A stretch of 64,000 bases of DNA from Petrolisthes cinctipes (Eukaryota; Arthropoda; Malacostraca; Decapoda; Porcellanidae): positions 537,001 through 601,000 of the forward strand of contig JAWQEG010000509.1 of the NCBI GenBank assembly GCA_033782935.1, given 5' to 3'. Position 1 is the stretch's first letter. Each line of letters starts with the position of its first letter. The notes under the pieces are model-generated. The model worked only from the letters and a program-made list of their open reading frames with translations, searched no databases and was not told the DNA's origin. Shown in pieces: positions 1 through 11,400 of the stretch. A program made the position numbers and the translations under genes.

Positions 1-131
1 ACTTCAGGATCTTTTCGTCTGCCATTATGAGTTTACTTCACTATACCAAATGATAATGTAATTAATATGGTACTCACATCATGATGCTGGTCAAGAAAAA
101 TGATCCTATTAATAGTGTTCTTTGCTCACAG

Positions 132-240
132 CTCTGGTCACCAAACGTACAGACGTTCAACAGCCTGGAATTCGCTACCACTGCCTCACATCCCGTGATC
201 ATGGCGAAAAGACTTTCACCTGGCAAGAGGGTGGACGGAG
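132..240 (+). CDS. Receptor exon a (WxP motif, extracellular domain)
   Basis: The acceptor is a pyrimidine-rich stretch ending ctcacag at 131; the donor is gtgaga at 241. The 109-base exon starts in phase 0 with Leu-Trp-Ser-Pro-Asn, matching the conserved W-x-P of Cys-loop receptors, and ends one base into a Glu codon that the next exon completes. Confidence 0.8.
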
Positions 241-3200
241 GTGAGAAGGAGTTCTATATTATAATAAAGGAGGTAGTACAGTGTTGGTATATCTGGATGC
301 GGTTGTGCGTTGGGGGGCTCCCTCCTCCAACAGGGATCGGGGGGTTGGGATGTGGAGTGTGTGTGTGTGCAGGGGAGGGGAGTGGGGGGAGAGTTCTATG
401 TTTGGGCATTTTGTTTGGGAGGGTGTGCGACGTGACGAGGCTACCTCCAGCGTGGAGAGGAAGGCCTGGTATATGTATGTATATCTGGAGCAACTAATTC
501 CTCCAAACTATTCCAAGCAATTGGTCCTGTTTTCTGGTGTACTGTGGCGAAATCAAGACTTTCCAATGTACACCAAGAGTGCATTACCCTCTTATGGAAT
601 TATTTTTAAGATACATATGTATATATATTTTTTTAACTGAAAGAAGCTTAGTGAGTCACTGAGCACTGTTTAGTAAACATTAGATATAGTGTGTGAGTGT
701 TCTTTAGATTAAACATTTAACTGGTTATTTTTTTGTCCTTAATGTGTTATCCCTACTTTCTATAAATAAAGTCCATTCTTTCCCCTGTCCTTCGAAGCAC
801 TAAGTTGGTGCAGTGATGGTGTTTTCAGCTGGAGGGGATAATACACTTTTGGTACATTTGAGTGTCTAGATTACTCCATGCAGAATATGCCAGGATACAA
901 GACCAGGTTAACAATTATAATATTAGATTGTTGCTTGAAATAGTTTAGAGGAATCAGTTTCTCCAGATTTACCAACACTGTACTACCCACTTCCTTAATT
1001 AACGTGGGTGGACTTTTGTAATTGCAGAGTACCTGAGTTTCCCCGGCCATGGCAATCCTGTTGTCAATATTAACGATTTACACACGCACACTTACTGCCG
1101 GTACGATCTCCTGAAATATCCAGACGACATCCAGACCTGTAACATCACATTTCAGGTGAGACCGTGAGAGAGAAGAAAGGTGCTTAGGATAATCGGGGCT
1201 TACCTTCCTCGATATAATCAGTATTTTCCTAGCTTCATCAAGCAATACAATGTTGGGGAATATGGAGCAACTGATTTACTCCAAACTATAGTATATCCAA
1301 GAAACAGGTCACCATTATTTTTGTTAAATTTATCCTGTTTCCTGGTATACTTTGAAGGAGTCAAGGCACTCCAGTGTACCAAAAAGTATACTGACCCCTA
1401 AACAACGAAATAAGATATTTTGATTGCCTGGAAATTCTATGTGTTTCCATCTAACTAAATGATGAAGGAGATACTACATTATATTGACGAAATAGATCTG
1501 CAATTCCTACAACTGATTACCAGGAGAGGTTGCTAAGAGTTTTTCAGTATAACAGATAATATAAAAGTTAGAAAACTCAGCCTTAACTTCCTGGTAGGTT
1601 GATTTTTTTTTTCTTCCTTCATTCTTCTGACACTGGACGCGAGCTGCATGAAGCTCTTTACTGAAGCCCAGTTCTTAATCAAGGGGAGATCCTCTTGATG
1701 GTTAATTGGAAGGTCTCTAAATTCCTTCAAACTATGCCAGAAACAGACGCCCTCAATAATACTAACTTGGGGTCTGTTACGTGGCATAGTTTGGAGTAAT
1801 CAGAGAACTTCCTGTTCACCAACAAAAGAATTTCCCCTTAACCCACACCCACAGACACACACACACACATCTTCTGTACTGGCACTTAACCAGAGAAAGA
1901 GGATTGTGAAGTTAAATCCCGAATACTACAGCTGTTATGGGACCAGCCCATATGGGGTGTTTTGCAACATTTAATGGTAGTAAGATAAGGGTTTCGTGGT
2001 GGCTGAGGTGGCATTGATCAGGTATTTGTTGTGAGGCAGTTGATGGTAGAAAGCCTGTGAGGAAGACATATGATAAATTAAATAAAGAATGCTCATGGGA
2101 AGTTCTGCAAATGTATGGTATAGAGGGTAGAATGCTAAATGCCATAAAGAGTTTCCATAATGGTAGTGTGGCCTGTGTGAGAATAGAGGAGAATGTAAGT
2201 GAAAGGGAGCTAGGAAGATTAGTGGAGAGCTTTGTAGAGGTACGTGAACGGTGCTGTTTGAAGGTAAATGTAGTTAAGAACAAGTTGATGATAGTGGAGA
2301 GGGAGGGTGAGCTGGTGTGCAAGTAGATGGTGAGAATCTCGAATTGGTTGAAGAGTTTAAGTAAATTATAGTTATATCAGATAAGAGAGAAAAGTGTGGG
2401 AAAGAAATGAAAAGCAAAGTAACCCAAGGGAGAAAGGTAGCAAATGCAATGAAGACACTGAGTCGATATAAAGGGTTAAGTAGAGTGGCTGCAACAGGAT
2501 TACATGAAGGAGTGTTGTTAGTACCTACTTTGACATACGACTGTGAAACCTTGGAGTGGATGAATATGAAAAATCAAGAGAAGTGTGTGTTGAATCCGAA
2601 GAAATGACAGGGTGAAAAATATTGATATCTGTGAAGGTATAGATAGTGTGAACAAAGCACTGGATCAGAAGGTGATGTAAAGTGGAGGAAGGTGTGTGAG
2701 TGTGATTACTAGGGACGAAATAGTAAGGAAAGAAAAACCAAGGAGAAAATGGGATGGTATTTTGAATAATTGCGTAAGAAGGCGTGCAATATGTATGAAA
2801 TAAGGATAAAAACTGGTGCATGATGAGATTCACAGGAAGGAGTGTATTCTTGGGCTGGCAACCCTCTGGTTTTATCTTGACAGGCCATGGAAGGACTCAT
2901 TACCAAAGTTGATTGAAAATGATATTCCTGGTATCGACCTTTTCATTACTTTCTGAGAACGGGTCTGTGTTTTCTGTTGACTTTGTCGGTTCCCAGGTCT
3001 TACATTCACACGATATAACTGCCACTAATCATCACATCACTATATAGTTATTCATTTCTTACATAGTCATATTCCCCTTCATGATGCATCTATGTTTACT
3101 ATAGGTCGTCCATCCAAACTGTAATGCATCTTGATATTTCTCGTTGCCCCGGGTAAATATATTCTTCAACTTCTTCAAGTGATTTTTCACCTACTTTGAT

Positions 3201-4506
3201 TATATTCTTTCATATGTTTGAAAATATGGTATTGCGGAGTTCTAGTTCTGTCTACAACATACATACAATAGTACTGTACAGTTGCCCAGGAAAAGACGGC
3301 AACCAAATTTGCTGGTGTGTGGCAATATCTGGCAGCTGCTCCAAAGTAAACACTCGTATTTCATCAATGGATCACTCAGAACCTACAATCTTTGTATGGA
3401 TGGATGTTATTGGTTTCAGCTAATTACATTCATCCTTACAACGGTTATAGGTTCTGAGTGGCCCATTGATAAAATACGAGTGTTTACTTTGGAGCAGCTG
3501 CCAGATATTGCCACACACCAGCAAATTTGGTTGCAGTCTTTCCTTGGGCAACTGTACATGTTTATCCACCTTTAGATCCTCAATGTGCGTCAAGACGGGC
3601 TGAAGTGGGAGCTGCCATCATCCAGTGAGGTGAAGTGTCCGGTATTCCACGAGGAGTTTTGGGTGAAGGATTGCCGATTCCTCCTTCCTGACAACTTCTC
3701 TTCTAGATTCTTCGTTCAGCTCACATTCAGAAGGAAGAATGCCTACCACATCTGGGCCACCTACCTTCCCTGCATACTCTTACTTGGGATAGGGTAAGAG
3801 ACAAACTAACATTATATTTTAAATGTTTGGGAAAGCAAAACCGAAACTATTCTTGACCCTCTGAATGCCAATTAAAGAGATGTTTTCAGTCAAGCTGTTA
3901 GTAACCCTATGTTGGATAATAATAACCGTCAAGGGGATAATATTGTTCAACATTAGTGGCTGTATCGTTTGTACAGCAAATCATTTGAACTATAGTCTTT
4001 TGTAATCTCTCTTGCTCTCTCTCCACAACTCTGACAGGTATGGAACACTACTGCTGCCTCTAGATAACTTCAACGAGCGAGGCACCATGAGCCTGACCAC
4101 ACTTCTCGTCTTTATTTCCCTCTACGCCCAGACCACTGCCTCCCTCCCTCGCACCGCCTACCTGAAGCGCATTGACCTTTGGTACGTATTTTGCATCGCC
4201 TTCCTCACCCTTGTTATTTTCACCAACCTGGCTACATCCACCACGACAAACACTAGAGGAACTACCGCAGAGGGACCCTTTTGGTGGCACCCAAGTGGCC
4301 CCGTGGAACAACGTAATGAGGCATGGTCATCCAAGAAACTCTCCAACTCTAGCACACAACAACAACAACAACAGGAGCAGCAACGCCACGAAGAGTCTCG
4401 TCGGAAAAGGAAGGAACTAGTGTTGAAAACAGCAAGTGTAGTCCTGGGGGTGACATCACTGATATTCATTATTGTCTACTTCACTGGTGCTTACGTTACA
4501 ATGTAG
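132..4506 (+). CDS. Cys-loop ligand-gated ion channel subunit, 3' part of gene (four exons, 5' end outside window)
   Basis: This is a pentameric neurotransmitter-gated channel subunit of the plasma membrane. Spliced exons 132-240, 1028-1155, 3576-3793 and 4038-4506 join in compatible phases (1, 0, 2) at AG/GT borders. Visible in order: a WSPN motif in the extracellular domain; a Cys-loop with exactly 13 residues between cysteines and a YPDDIQTC ending; a second cysteine pair in the loop-C region; the pre-M1 segment FRRKNAYHIW; M1; M2 (SLTTLLVFISLYAQTTASLP); M3; a roughly 80-residue intracellular loop with polyglutamine; and M4 just before the stop. M2 lacks the PAR triplet of typical anion channels and has Glu-Arg at its cytoplasmic end, so ion selectivity cannot be called. 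It looks like an arthropod orphan subunit rather than a classical GABA, glutamate or acetylcholine receptor. AATAAA signals lie near 4911 and 4964. The signal peptide and N-terminal exons lie upstream of the window. Confidence 0.88.
266..592 (+). repeat. Dispersed foldback repeat, copy 1 (interrupted)
   Basis: Copy of a ~165 bp non-coding family recognised by the block ggagcaac...ctccaaactattccaagcaa and, further on, a complementary block tccaatgtacacc. The left part (266-297) is separated from the rest (479-592) by a G-rich insertion. It lies in a receptor intron. Confidence 0.6.
838..1002 (-). repeat. Dispersed foldback repeat, copy 2
   Basis: A near full-length copy of the ~165 bp family in reverse orientation: it starts aatacacttttggtac and ends cttccttaattaa. 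It ends 25 bases before receptor exon b. Confidence 0.7.
1028..1155 (+). CDS. Receptor exon b (Cys-loop)
   Basis: The exon lies between ttgcag at 1027 and gtgaga at 1156. It encodes the signature Cys-loop: two cysteines separated by 13 residues, ending YPDDIQTC, followed by NITFQ. It is 128 bases long and ends on a codon boundary. This is the most diagnostic exon of the gene. Confidence 0.9.
1245..1392 (+). repeat. Dispersed foldback repeat, copy 3
   Basis: Same family as 838-1002 and 4704-4875: ggagcaactgatttactcc at the left, a ggagtcaaggcactccag block at the right. The two halves are imperfect inverted repeats of each other. Confidence 0.7.
1697..1797 (-). repeat. Dispersed foldback repeat, copy 4 (partial, diverged)
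   Basis: Contains aattccttcaaactatgcc and, inverted, ggcatagtttggagtaat, giving a short hairpin with ~16-bp matching arms. It resembles the ~165 bp family but is more diverged. Confidence 0.45.
2044..2760 (+). pseudogene. Decayed non-LTR retrotransposon RT fragment
   Basis: Reading in several frames gives a piece of reverse transcriptase: a palm segment of the type AYD..(W)EVLQMYGIEGRMLNAIKSFHNGSVACVR (2057 onward), then a later segment (ELVEEFK, VTQGRKVANAMK, LVPTLTYDCETLEW; 2335-2600) found at the end of RTE/Jockey-type RT domains in arthropods. The region is broken by frameshifts and stops and has lost the catalytic YxDD block. It lies in the long receptor intron between exons b and c and is not part of the receptor. 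Confidence 0.7.
3279..3554. mobile_element. Palindromic MITE, Tc1/mariner-like ends, TA flanks
   Basis: The left end starts cagttgcccaggaaa and the right end is its reverse complement; both are flanked by TA (3277-3278, 3555-3556). The arms (3279-3385 and 3448-3554) are nearly perfect inverted repeats, and weaker complementarity continues into the central 60 bases, so almost the whole element can fold into one hairpin. There is no coding capacity. It lies in an intron, 21 bases from the acceptor of receptor exon c. Confidence 0.85.
3576..3793 (+). CDS. Receptor exon c (loop C to M1)
   Basis: The acceptor is ccaccttttag-like, ending at 3575; the donor is gtaaga at 3794. The exon encodes the end of the ligand-binding domain, a cysteine pair 13 residues apart, the pre-M1 FRRKNAYHIW segment and most of M1. 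It begins only 21 bases after a palindromic MITE (3279-3554). The stretch from Cys-loop to M1 is about 60 residues, slightly short for the superfamily. Confidence 0.85.
4038..4506 (+). CDS. Receptor exon d (end of M1, M2, M3, loop, M4, stop)
   Basis: The acceptor is ctgacag at 4037; the first base completes the Gly codon left by exon c. It encodes the end of M1, M2, the M2-M3 linker (LPRTAYLKRIDLWY), M3, a basic and Gln-rich cytoplasmic loop with a CAA repeat near 4360-4375, and M4. The stop codon TAG is at 4504-4506, followed at once by CA microsatellites. Confidence 0.9.
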
Positions 4507-4516
4507 CTAGGTGGCA

Positions 4517-4519
<3 letters not shown>

Positions 4520-4547
<28 letters not shown>

Positions 4548-4620
4548 AGCAGCAGAGAAGCAACACACACACACACACACACACACAAACATGTACACAC
4601 ACACGCACGCAGAAGCAACA
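4520..4620. repeat. CA microsatellites in the receptor 3' flank
   Basis: Two (CA)n runs separated by a tagaagcagcagagaagcaa-type spacer that recurs as gcagaagcaacagagagg. They begin about 15 bases after the receptor stop codon and probably lie in its 3' UTR. Confidence 0.85.
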
Positions 4621-4703
4621 GAGAGGCAGGCATCATCCCTCCCAAATTTCTGATTGTTTTTGTAGAACTGACAGAGTAGTGAGTCCCAGTACAGTTGTCA
4701 AGC

Positions 4704-4875
4704 CATCATTAATTAAGGGGGAAGTAGGCTACAGTGTTGGTGGTAAATCTGGAGCAACTGTTTACTCCAAACTATTCCAAGCAACAGGCCACCATTATTT
4801 ATGTTAATCTGGTCCTGTTTCCTGGCGTATACTTTGGAAGAATCAAGGCGCTCCAATGTACCAAAAGTGTATTAC
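4704..4875 (+). repeat. Dispersed foldback repeat, copy 5 (best full-length copy)
   Basis: Starts cattaattaagggggaagt, includes ggtaaatctggagcaactg and ends ccaaaagtgtattacc. The left half (ctggagcaac...ttccaagcaacagg) and the reverse complement of the right half (ttggagcgcc...ccaggaaacagg) align over ~45 bases, making this a foldback element. Confidence 0.7.
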
Positions 4876-5329
4876 CTTCCTTAGAGGAATCGTGCACAAA
4901 ACGTGATGAAAATAAAAGCAGGAAATATTGAAGAAGTAGAGAATGAAAACATTGCGCTAATGAAATAAAGAGGGCTAATATTTAGCCTAACTGTAAAGGA
5001 AAGGAAATATAGTAGCTGGCAGAGAAAACCAACGTTTGTTTCGTACGGTATTACATTTTATAGCTCACTTGGAACACAGGGCTAATTCTCCTAAAATCTT
5101 TATCAGTTGCTACCATGCTATTTATAATCTCATTCTTTACACATGTTCACTACAATCACACCTTACATTAACTACATATATCACTCTATGGATTACGTAA
5201 ACATGGGGCCGTATGCGCGAAGATCTTCAACATAAACTGGCGAAGAGAAATCTGTATTTTCCATCCCTAGCCTTGGTATAAGGCAGAACGCAAATGACAT
5301 TTGGTGGATTATCCCGAAAGAGGTTAATC

Positions 5330-5332
5330 TCT

Positions 5333-5384
<52 letters not shown>

Positions 5385-5385
5385 T
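5330..5385. repeat. (GA)n microsatellite
   Basis: A nearly pure GA run of about 50 bases. A second, longer run is at 5721-5776. The sequence between 4887 and 6089 is otherwise AT-rich and shows no gene. Confidence 0.95.
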
Positions 5386-5716
5386 CTGTGTGTGTTTTTT
5401 AGCAACACACAAAATTGATGTTTTATTTGATAATTATTGAAAACCGGATTTAGAATTTCCCGTCCATCATGAACACACATACTCTTACAAAGATGCGCGC
5501 GCCCTCGCACGCACCCGCGCATATAAGGTATATTCTCTATCGACAATTTGAATGAAGTTACACGGAAAAAAAAATTATGAGAAATATTTATTGTAAATAT
5601 AAATCTTAGCCATATACATGCATTGTTTAATATAATATACTGTATATCTACTGTTTGATATCTACATCGATCTTTCTATCTATCTCACTTTACGGTGATA
5701 TATATATGCAAAATAA

Positions 5717-5720
<4 letters not shown>

Positions 5721-5776
<56 letters not shown>
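5721..5776. repeat. (GA)n microsatellite
   Basis: A pure GA run of about 55 bases within AT-rich non-coding DNA. Confidence 0.95.
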
Positions 5777-5778
<2 letters not shown>

Positions 5779-6089
5779 GGAAGGGAAGAACCATGGAGGT
5801 AGAATAATGTGGAGAGAAGATTTAACTGGAAAGACTTTATAGCATGAAGCTACATAAAAAAAGTAAACAAAGAGGCTAGAAAATATACATATAATACAGT
5901 CTATTCAATTAAAAATAAGAATGGCTTGAAGTTACTGGCGGATGAGTTAGTATCAGCAATGATCAGCCATAGATTTTAGAATATGAACGAGAAAAAGAGT
6001 AAATGAAGATGAGGCTTCTCGAGCTTAATTCAGTGCTTTAAGAAATACAGTTAGATAAGTATATTTAGGAAACTATACCTACACATGTA

Positions 6090-6305
6090 CAGGCACAATC
6101 AAATATCCACCGACACTTTCCTTCCATCGTAGTAAATATCTTGGTAATAAAGAACAACACGTGTATGATTTTGCAGCACCTCATAATAATAATTGAGGGG
6201 GTTGGGTTGACGTAAGATGTTGTTAACTTATGATTATATTTTGATATGATACTGATTTATTTGCACGATGGAAGGAAAGTGTCAGTGGTTATTTGATTGT
6301 GGCTG
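6090..6305. mobile_element. MITE with ~40-bp terminal inverted repeats, TA flanks
   Basis: The ends caggcacaatcaaatatcca (6090-6129) and their inverted counterpart (6266-6305) match at about 36 of 40 positions. TA lies directly outside each end (6088-6089, 6306-6307), as for Tc1/mariner elements. The interior is AT-rich and non-coding. A 45-base piece of its left end is also found inside another MITE near 15338-15378. Confidence 0.85.
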
Positions 6306-6374
6306 TACAGTAGATGGGACATCCCCAACTCGATACAGTGCTATAAAAATAGTTAGATCAATATATATAGGAAA

Positions 6375-6669
6375 CTACACACACACATACAGATAGAAAC
6401 TACACACACACACACATACAGATGGAAACTACACACACACACACACACATGGAAACTACACACACACACACAGATGGAAACTACACACACACACACACAC
6501 ACACACAGACACATGGAAACTACACACACACATACAGATGGAAACTACACACACACATACACACATGGAAACTACACACACACATACAGATGGAAACTAC
6601 ACACACTCACACACAGACACATGGAAACTACACACACAGATGGAAATTATACACACACACAGATGGAAA

Positions 6670-6706
<37 letters not shown>

Positions 6707-6710
6707 GAAA

Positions 6711-6747
<37 letters not shown>

Positions 6748-7317
6748 GAAACTACACACACACCCAGATGGAAACTACACACACACACACGCACATGGAA
6801 ACTACACACACACATGGAAACTACACACACACACACAGATGGAAACTACACACACACACACACACAGATGGAAACTACACATACACATGGAATCTACACA
6901 CACACACACAGATAGAAACTACACACACACACACATACAGATGGAAACTACACACGCACACACACATGGAAACTACACGCACACATACACAAGGAATCTA
7001 CACACACACACACACAGATGGAAACTACACACACACACGCACACACATTCATGGAAACTACACACACACATACAGATGGAAACTACACACAAACACACAC
7101 ACACATGGAAACTACACACACACACACACACACATGGAAACTACACACACACATACAGATGGAAACTACACACACACACACACACACATATGGAAACTAC
7201 ACACACACACACACACACATACATGGAAACTACACACACATACACACACACATACAGATGGAAACCACACACACAGAGGGAAACTACACACACAGATGGA
7301 AACTACACACACACATA

Positions 7318-7353
<36 letters not shown>

Positions 7354-7378
7354 GAAACTACAAACACACACACACACA
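6375..7378. repeat. Minisatellite: tggaaactac plus (AC)n units
   Basis: About 35 units of atggaaactac followed by 4-14 AC dinucleotides, often with a cagatgg or catgg junction. Long open frames in it (Met-Glu-Thr-Thr-His-Thr repeats) are by-products of the repeat and are not called as genes. Unit length varies through AC slippage. Confidence 0.95.
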
Positions 7379-7560
7379 TTAATCAAATGCCACAGTTTCA
7401 TTGCTCTCATACACTCCTTCCTCTATTCTAAAATCACCTAAATATATCTGTAGTTTTAATGATTCCCACAAGGCTTACTTACTGTAATGATTTTAATTTC
7501 TATTCACAATATAATGATCACTGTAAGTTTGCACATCAATGTAACCATTATAAGAGTCTA

Positions 7561-7805
7561 AGGGTCGATTCTACAGTCGTTTGTAGTGGTTTGTAAGCAC
7601 ACAAACGAAAGAATGTTTGCCGTGTAAATGACTTATGGCTGAATTATTTAATTAATTTGGTGAGTAAACTAATCAGTGATTATCATTATCTAACTGTTTG
7701 ATAAATTTTGTGAATGTGGATACTCAGCTTTTGGAAAATAATGAAGCCTTACAAGTGTGGTTGGTTGGGAATCTAACAAACCAATACCACTGTGGAATCA
7801 ACCCT
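7561..7805. mobile_element. MITE family B, copy 1
   Basis: The ends agggtcgattctacagt and, inverted, agggttgattccacagtgg are terminal inverted repeats; inner blocks tttgtaagcacacaaacg and gtggatactcagcttttgg are shared with the copy at 15294-15608. It is non-coding. The superfamily is uncertain because the target duplication of this copy is not clear. Confidence 0.7.
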
Positions 7806-7833
7806 ATATATCATACCACTGGAATATTTCTGA

Positions 7834-7927
7834 GAGTGACGTGTATAAATAAAAGTGTCGTCATCTAGTGGGACAATTTAGAAGCTACCAACATCATGAA
7901 GCTCCACTGTCTCATCTAGAGCGACAC
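7834..7927 (+). repeat. Short dispersed repeat with inverted ends
   Basis: Contains gtgtcgtcatctagtgggac and, inverted, gtgtcgctctagatgagaca, enclosing ~35 bases. A clear second copy in opposite orientation is at 31960-32060. The sequence between 7928 and 8239 is AT-rich with no gene visible. Confidence 0.6.
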
Positions 7928-8239
7928 TCATTAATAATACTATATTCTTCTCAACTAAAATTAGTGATCATCAGTATAAGACATTGTAATATAAGAGTAA
8001 TGATAATATATATATATAATTGACTTTACAGCAAGATATTTATATAGTAAAGGAAATTAATGACTGTTGTAATACTGTTGTACTCTTCACAAGAAAAATG
8101 ATTATAATTATCAGTATAAGACATTGTAATAAAACTATATAATAGGCTTAAAGAGGAGAGTACAGCCATGAGCACTAATAAGTATACAGCTTTGGTTGAA
8201 GTTTTGAACAGTCAATTCACCAACCAACTAATTCCAATG

Positions 8240-8250
8240 GAGATCTTAGT

Positions 8251-8252
<2 letters not shown>
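8240..8252. repeat. Target site duplication, left copy (gagatcttagtgt)
   Basis: A 13-base direct repeat identical to 13920-13932, flanking the full-length non-LTR element exactly outside its poly(A) tail and its 5' end. Confidence 0.9.
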
Positions 8253-8286
<34 letters not shown>

Positions 8287-8462
8287 CATTGCGCCGTAGC
8301 GTCAGTCAATAGGCAGACAACAGTACACAAGGGTAAGCGGGACTCACGAGAACCCAATGACCACATACACACACAAGCACACACACATGCGCACACACAC
8401 TCACATCACGAAAACATAACAGAATGAAGCACAAGCATACAGACAAATATTTATATCATGAC

Positions 8463-11400
8463 CTACTTAAATCCACCAAAACGAGGGTGGCGCACCAGAA
8501 GTTCCTCCAGAACCTGATGGTTCAGCAGGTGTCGACAAACCACATCAAGTGGCAGGCCCTGGGGCAGCAAGTGTCGAACAGTGGGGCAGGCTAGGCAATA
8601 GTGCTCTATAGTGTTAGCACGAAGCGCTCGACACAAGCGACACTCAGTGAAGGGAGGCTCACCCTGCATCCCAGCAACCTGCCACGGTGGCCGGTAGCCA
8701 AGCCTCAAACGAGCAGAGACTACATTGTGCCTCCGAACCATGAGGCCTCGACGACGGTAGGAATATTTGTGATGGCAGACAGACTCGTAATGGGTGATGG
8801 AGATGCTGAAGGGCCTCTCTGCATCCCTGCGTCGCCGTACAGGGAGGAGAGCGGCGGAGCGGACTTTAGAGAGGTAACATGTCAGGGAGAGAGGACGTCC
8901 AGCACCACGAGGAGGCAGATGGCAGGCTTCCTTTGCGAGTCTGTCAACTGTACCATTGTGACGTAAACCTACATGGGATGGCACCCATAAAAATTTGACA
9001 GTCAAGTTACGGTGACGCAATAAGGCCAAAAACGATAAAATCTGCTGAATAACAGTAGAGTGTGTGGGCTGAACACTAGAGAGGGAATGAAGGGCAGGTT
9101 TGGAGTCACAAAAAATGGCAGCATTCACTCCACGTTGACAAACAACACTAACAGCATCCAGAATGGCATACAGTTCACACAATGTTGAGCTAGAGTGGTT
9201 ACAGAGACGACGGCCAACCCAGCCCCCTGGAGGTGACTCCAGGTCAGGCGAGAAAACAGCACAACCTGCTGCACCATCCACCTGCAATGAGCCATCAGTG
9301 TAGAGGCAGTATGGATCTGTGATGGAGGAAGTCACTGTTTCTATGTGTTCCAGAGCCAACTGCTGCTGTAGAGAAGGCAGCTCCGACTTGGAAGTAGGTG
9401 TAAAGCTCACATCAGGTGTTGGTAGCATCCATGGAGGGGGCCCTGGGGGGACGTCTGCAACCATTATATCTATATTAAGACCACGGAGCACAGAGGAAAC
9501 AGACCTTATAAGAGTACGTCCAGCAGGCAGTATGGGAGGGACCGGGTAGTTTGGTCTAAGAGAAGTCCTGACTAACTGAGAGTAATGGGGTGAAAGATGT
9601 GGGAAATGGAGGCACTTGACAGTGAAGCAAGTAACATTAGAATAAATTCTCTCCACTAATGGGGGAAGACGCAACTCACGCTGCATGTTCACTATCCTGG
9701 TCGACATTGGACAGCCGAGAATAATTCTCATTGCTCTATTTTGAAATTTTTCTAAAGTTTCCAGAGTAGCCCTAGGAAGTTGAATCAGAGCAGGGGAAAG
9801 GTAATCAACAACTGAACGGATAAAAGCAATATAGATGGTCCTGGCTACTGGGATGGAGATGCCCGAGGAGTTGTTAGATAGCCATTGAAGTGGTGTAAGT
9901 CGGCGCTGGAGACGACCAAATAAGTCCTGGACAATGGGATGGTCTTGAGGTCTGGCAGGGACAATCGGCCAAATATTGACTGGCGCACCCAGGTAGCAGT
10001 ACTGGGAACACATGGGAATGACAGTCCCTCCAATGGTGAACACTGGCTGAGCTTGAGGAAGGCGGCAGGTGAATATTCTGCTCTTATCTGGGGAGACAAT
10101 AATGCCACAGTGAGAGGAGGCCACAGAGAAGGAGTCAAGAAACCGCTGGAGATCCCTTGGTGAGGTAGAATGAACACAGATATCATCAGCATAGCACGTA
10201 ATTGTAGTTCCAGGAATATCAGGGAGAGAAGTGAGCAACCGATGCATCAGAATATTAAATAACAATGGGCTGAGAACACCACCTTGAGGCGTACCAAGAT
10301 GAAAACTGCGCAAAGGACTGAGTGCACCACTGAAAAACACACGGGAGGTCCTGTTACTCAGGTAGCCCCGAATCCACCGTAGTAGATTACCCTTTATCCC
10401 AAAGTCAACCAGTTGATCCAAAATGACGTCTCTATTAGCAACATCGAAGGCACTTCGAAGGTCAATGAAGGCCACCACACTGTCCCTGGAAAGGCGAGAG
10501 TACAGGTCGACTAGGCAGTGATGTGTGCTCCGTTGGGGAAGGAAACCAAACAGCCATGGAGAGAGGCGATCCTGCAGTCTGTACATGAGACGATTGAGTA
10601 AGATTCTCTCCATAACCTTACAGAAACAGGAAGTAAGGGAAATAGGCCTGAACTTCGCAGTGCCGGGCTTAGGGATGGGTATTATTGTGCTCCTGGTCCA
10701 GGCTCGTGGTACACAACCGTCACGAAGACAAAGATTGTACAGTCGAAGGAGAGGGTTCCCAGGAACTTGTTGAAGTAGGCGCAGCACAGCATAAGTAATA
10801 CCATCATCACCAGGGGAAGAAGCTCTACCCCGAATGAGAGCACGGCGCAACTCCTCCTCAGCTATCTCCTCTGCATCATCGTCATCATCTTGTAACAGAG
10901 CAGACATTAGACGTAGCCGATGGACAGCAGCACGGGAAGCGAGTGCATCTTGTATGTGGATGGGTAGACTGGCTGGGGTAGATTGTTCTGACCAGGCATC
11001 GACAAGTTGTTTGGCATAATCGGCAGGAGTGTGATGACGAGCAGTGGCCGGTGTCTTTTTAACAACCCGACGGATGAGGTGCCACATAGAAGCCACACTT
11101 GTTTGCTGGTTGATGCTGTCCGTGAACCGCTGCCAAGACTCAGTGTGAGCACAATCCTGCAGGGCAACTAAAGCGTCCCTAGACATCTGGTAACGATGGA
11201 GTAGGTCAGGGGTTGGGTTGGCTTGAAACAATAGGCCATCACGTTCAGCCTCCTCCTTTGCCTCCTGTATACGTGCATCCAGCGTCCAGGAGTGGGCAGT
11301 ATGGCGATGCTGGAGGTGTGGCCGGGAGACGTATAGCCTATAAAAGTCATGAGTAGCAGATACAAGATCAGAGTACAACTGTTCAGCTGATGATATGTCA

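Noticed and set aside
6422..7441. Long open frames encoding Met-Glu-Thr-Thr-His-Thr repeats
   Set aside because: They are translations of the tggaaactac(AC)n minisatellite, open in all three frames; no start context, splice sites or domain.
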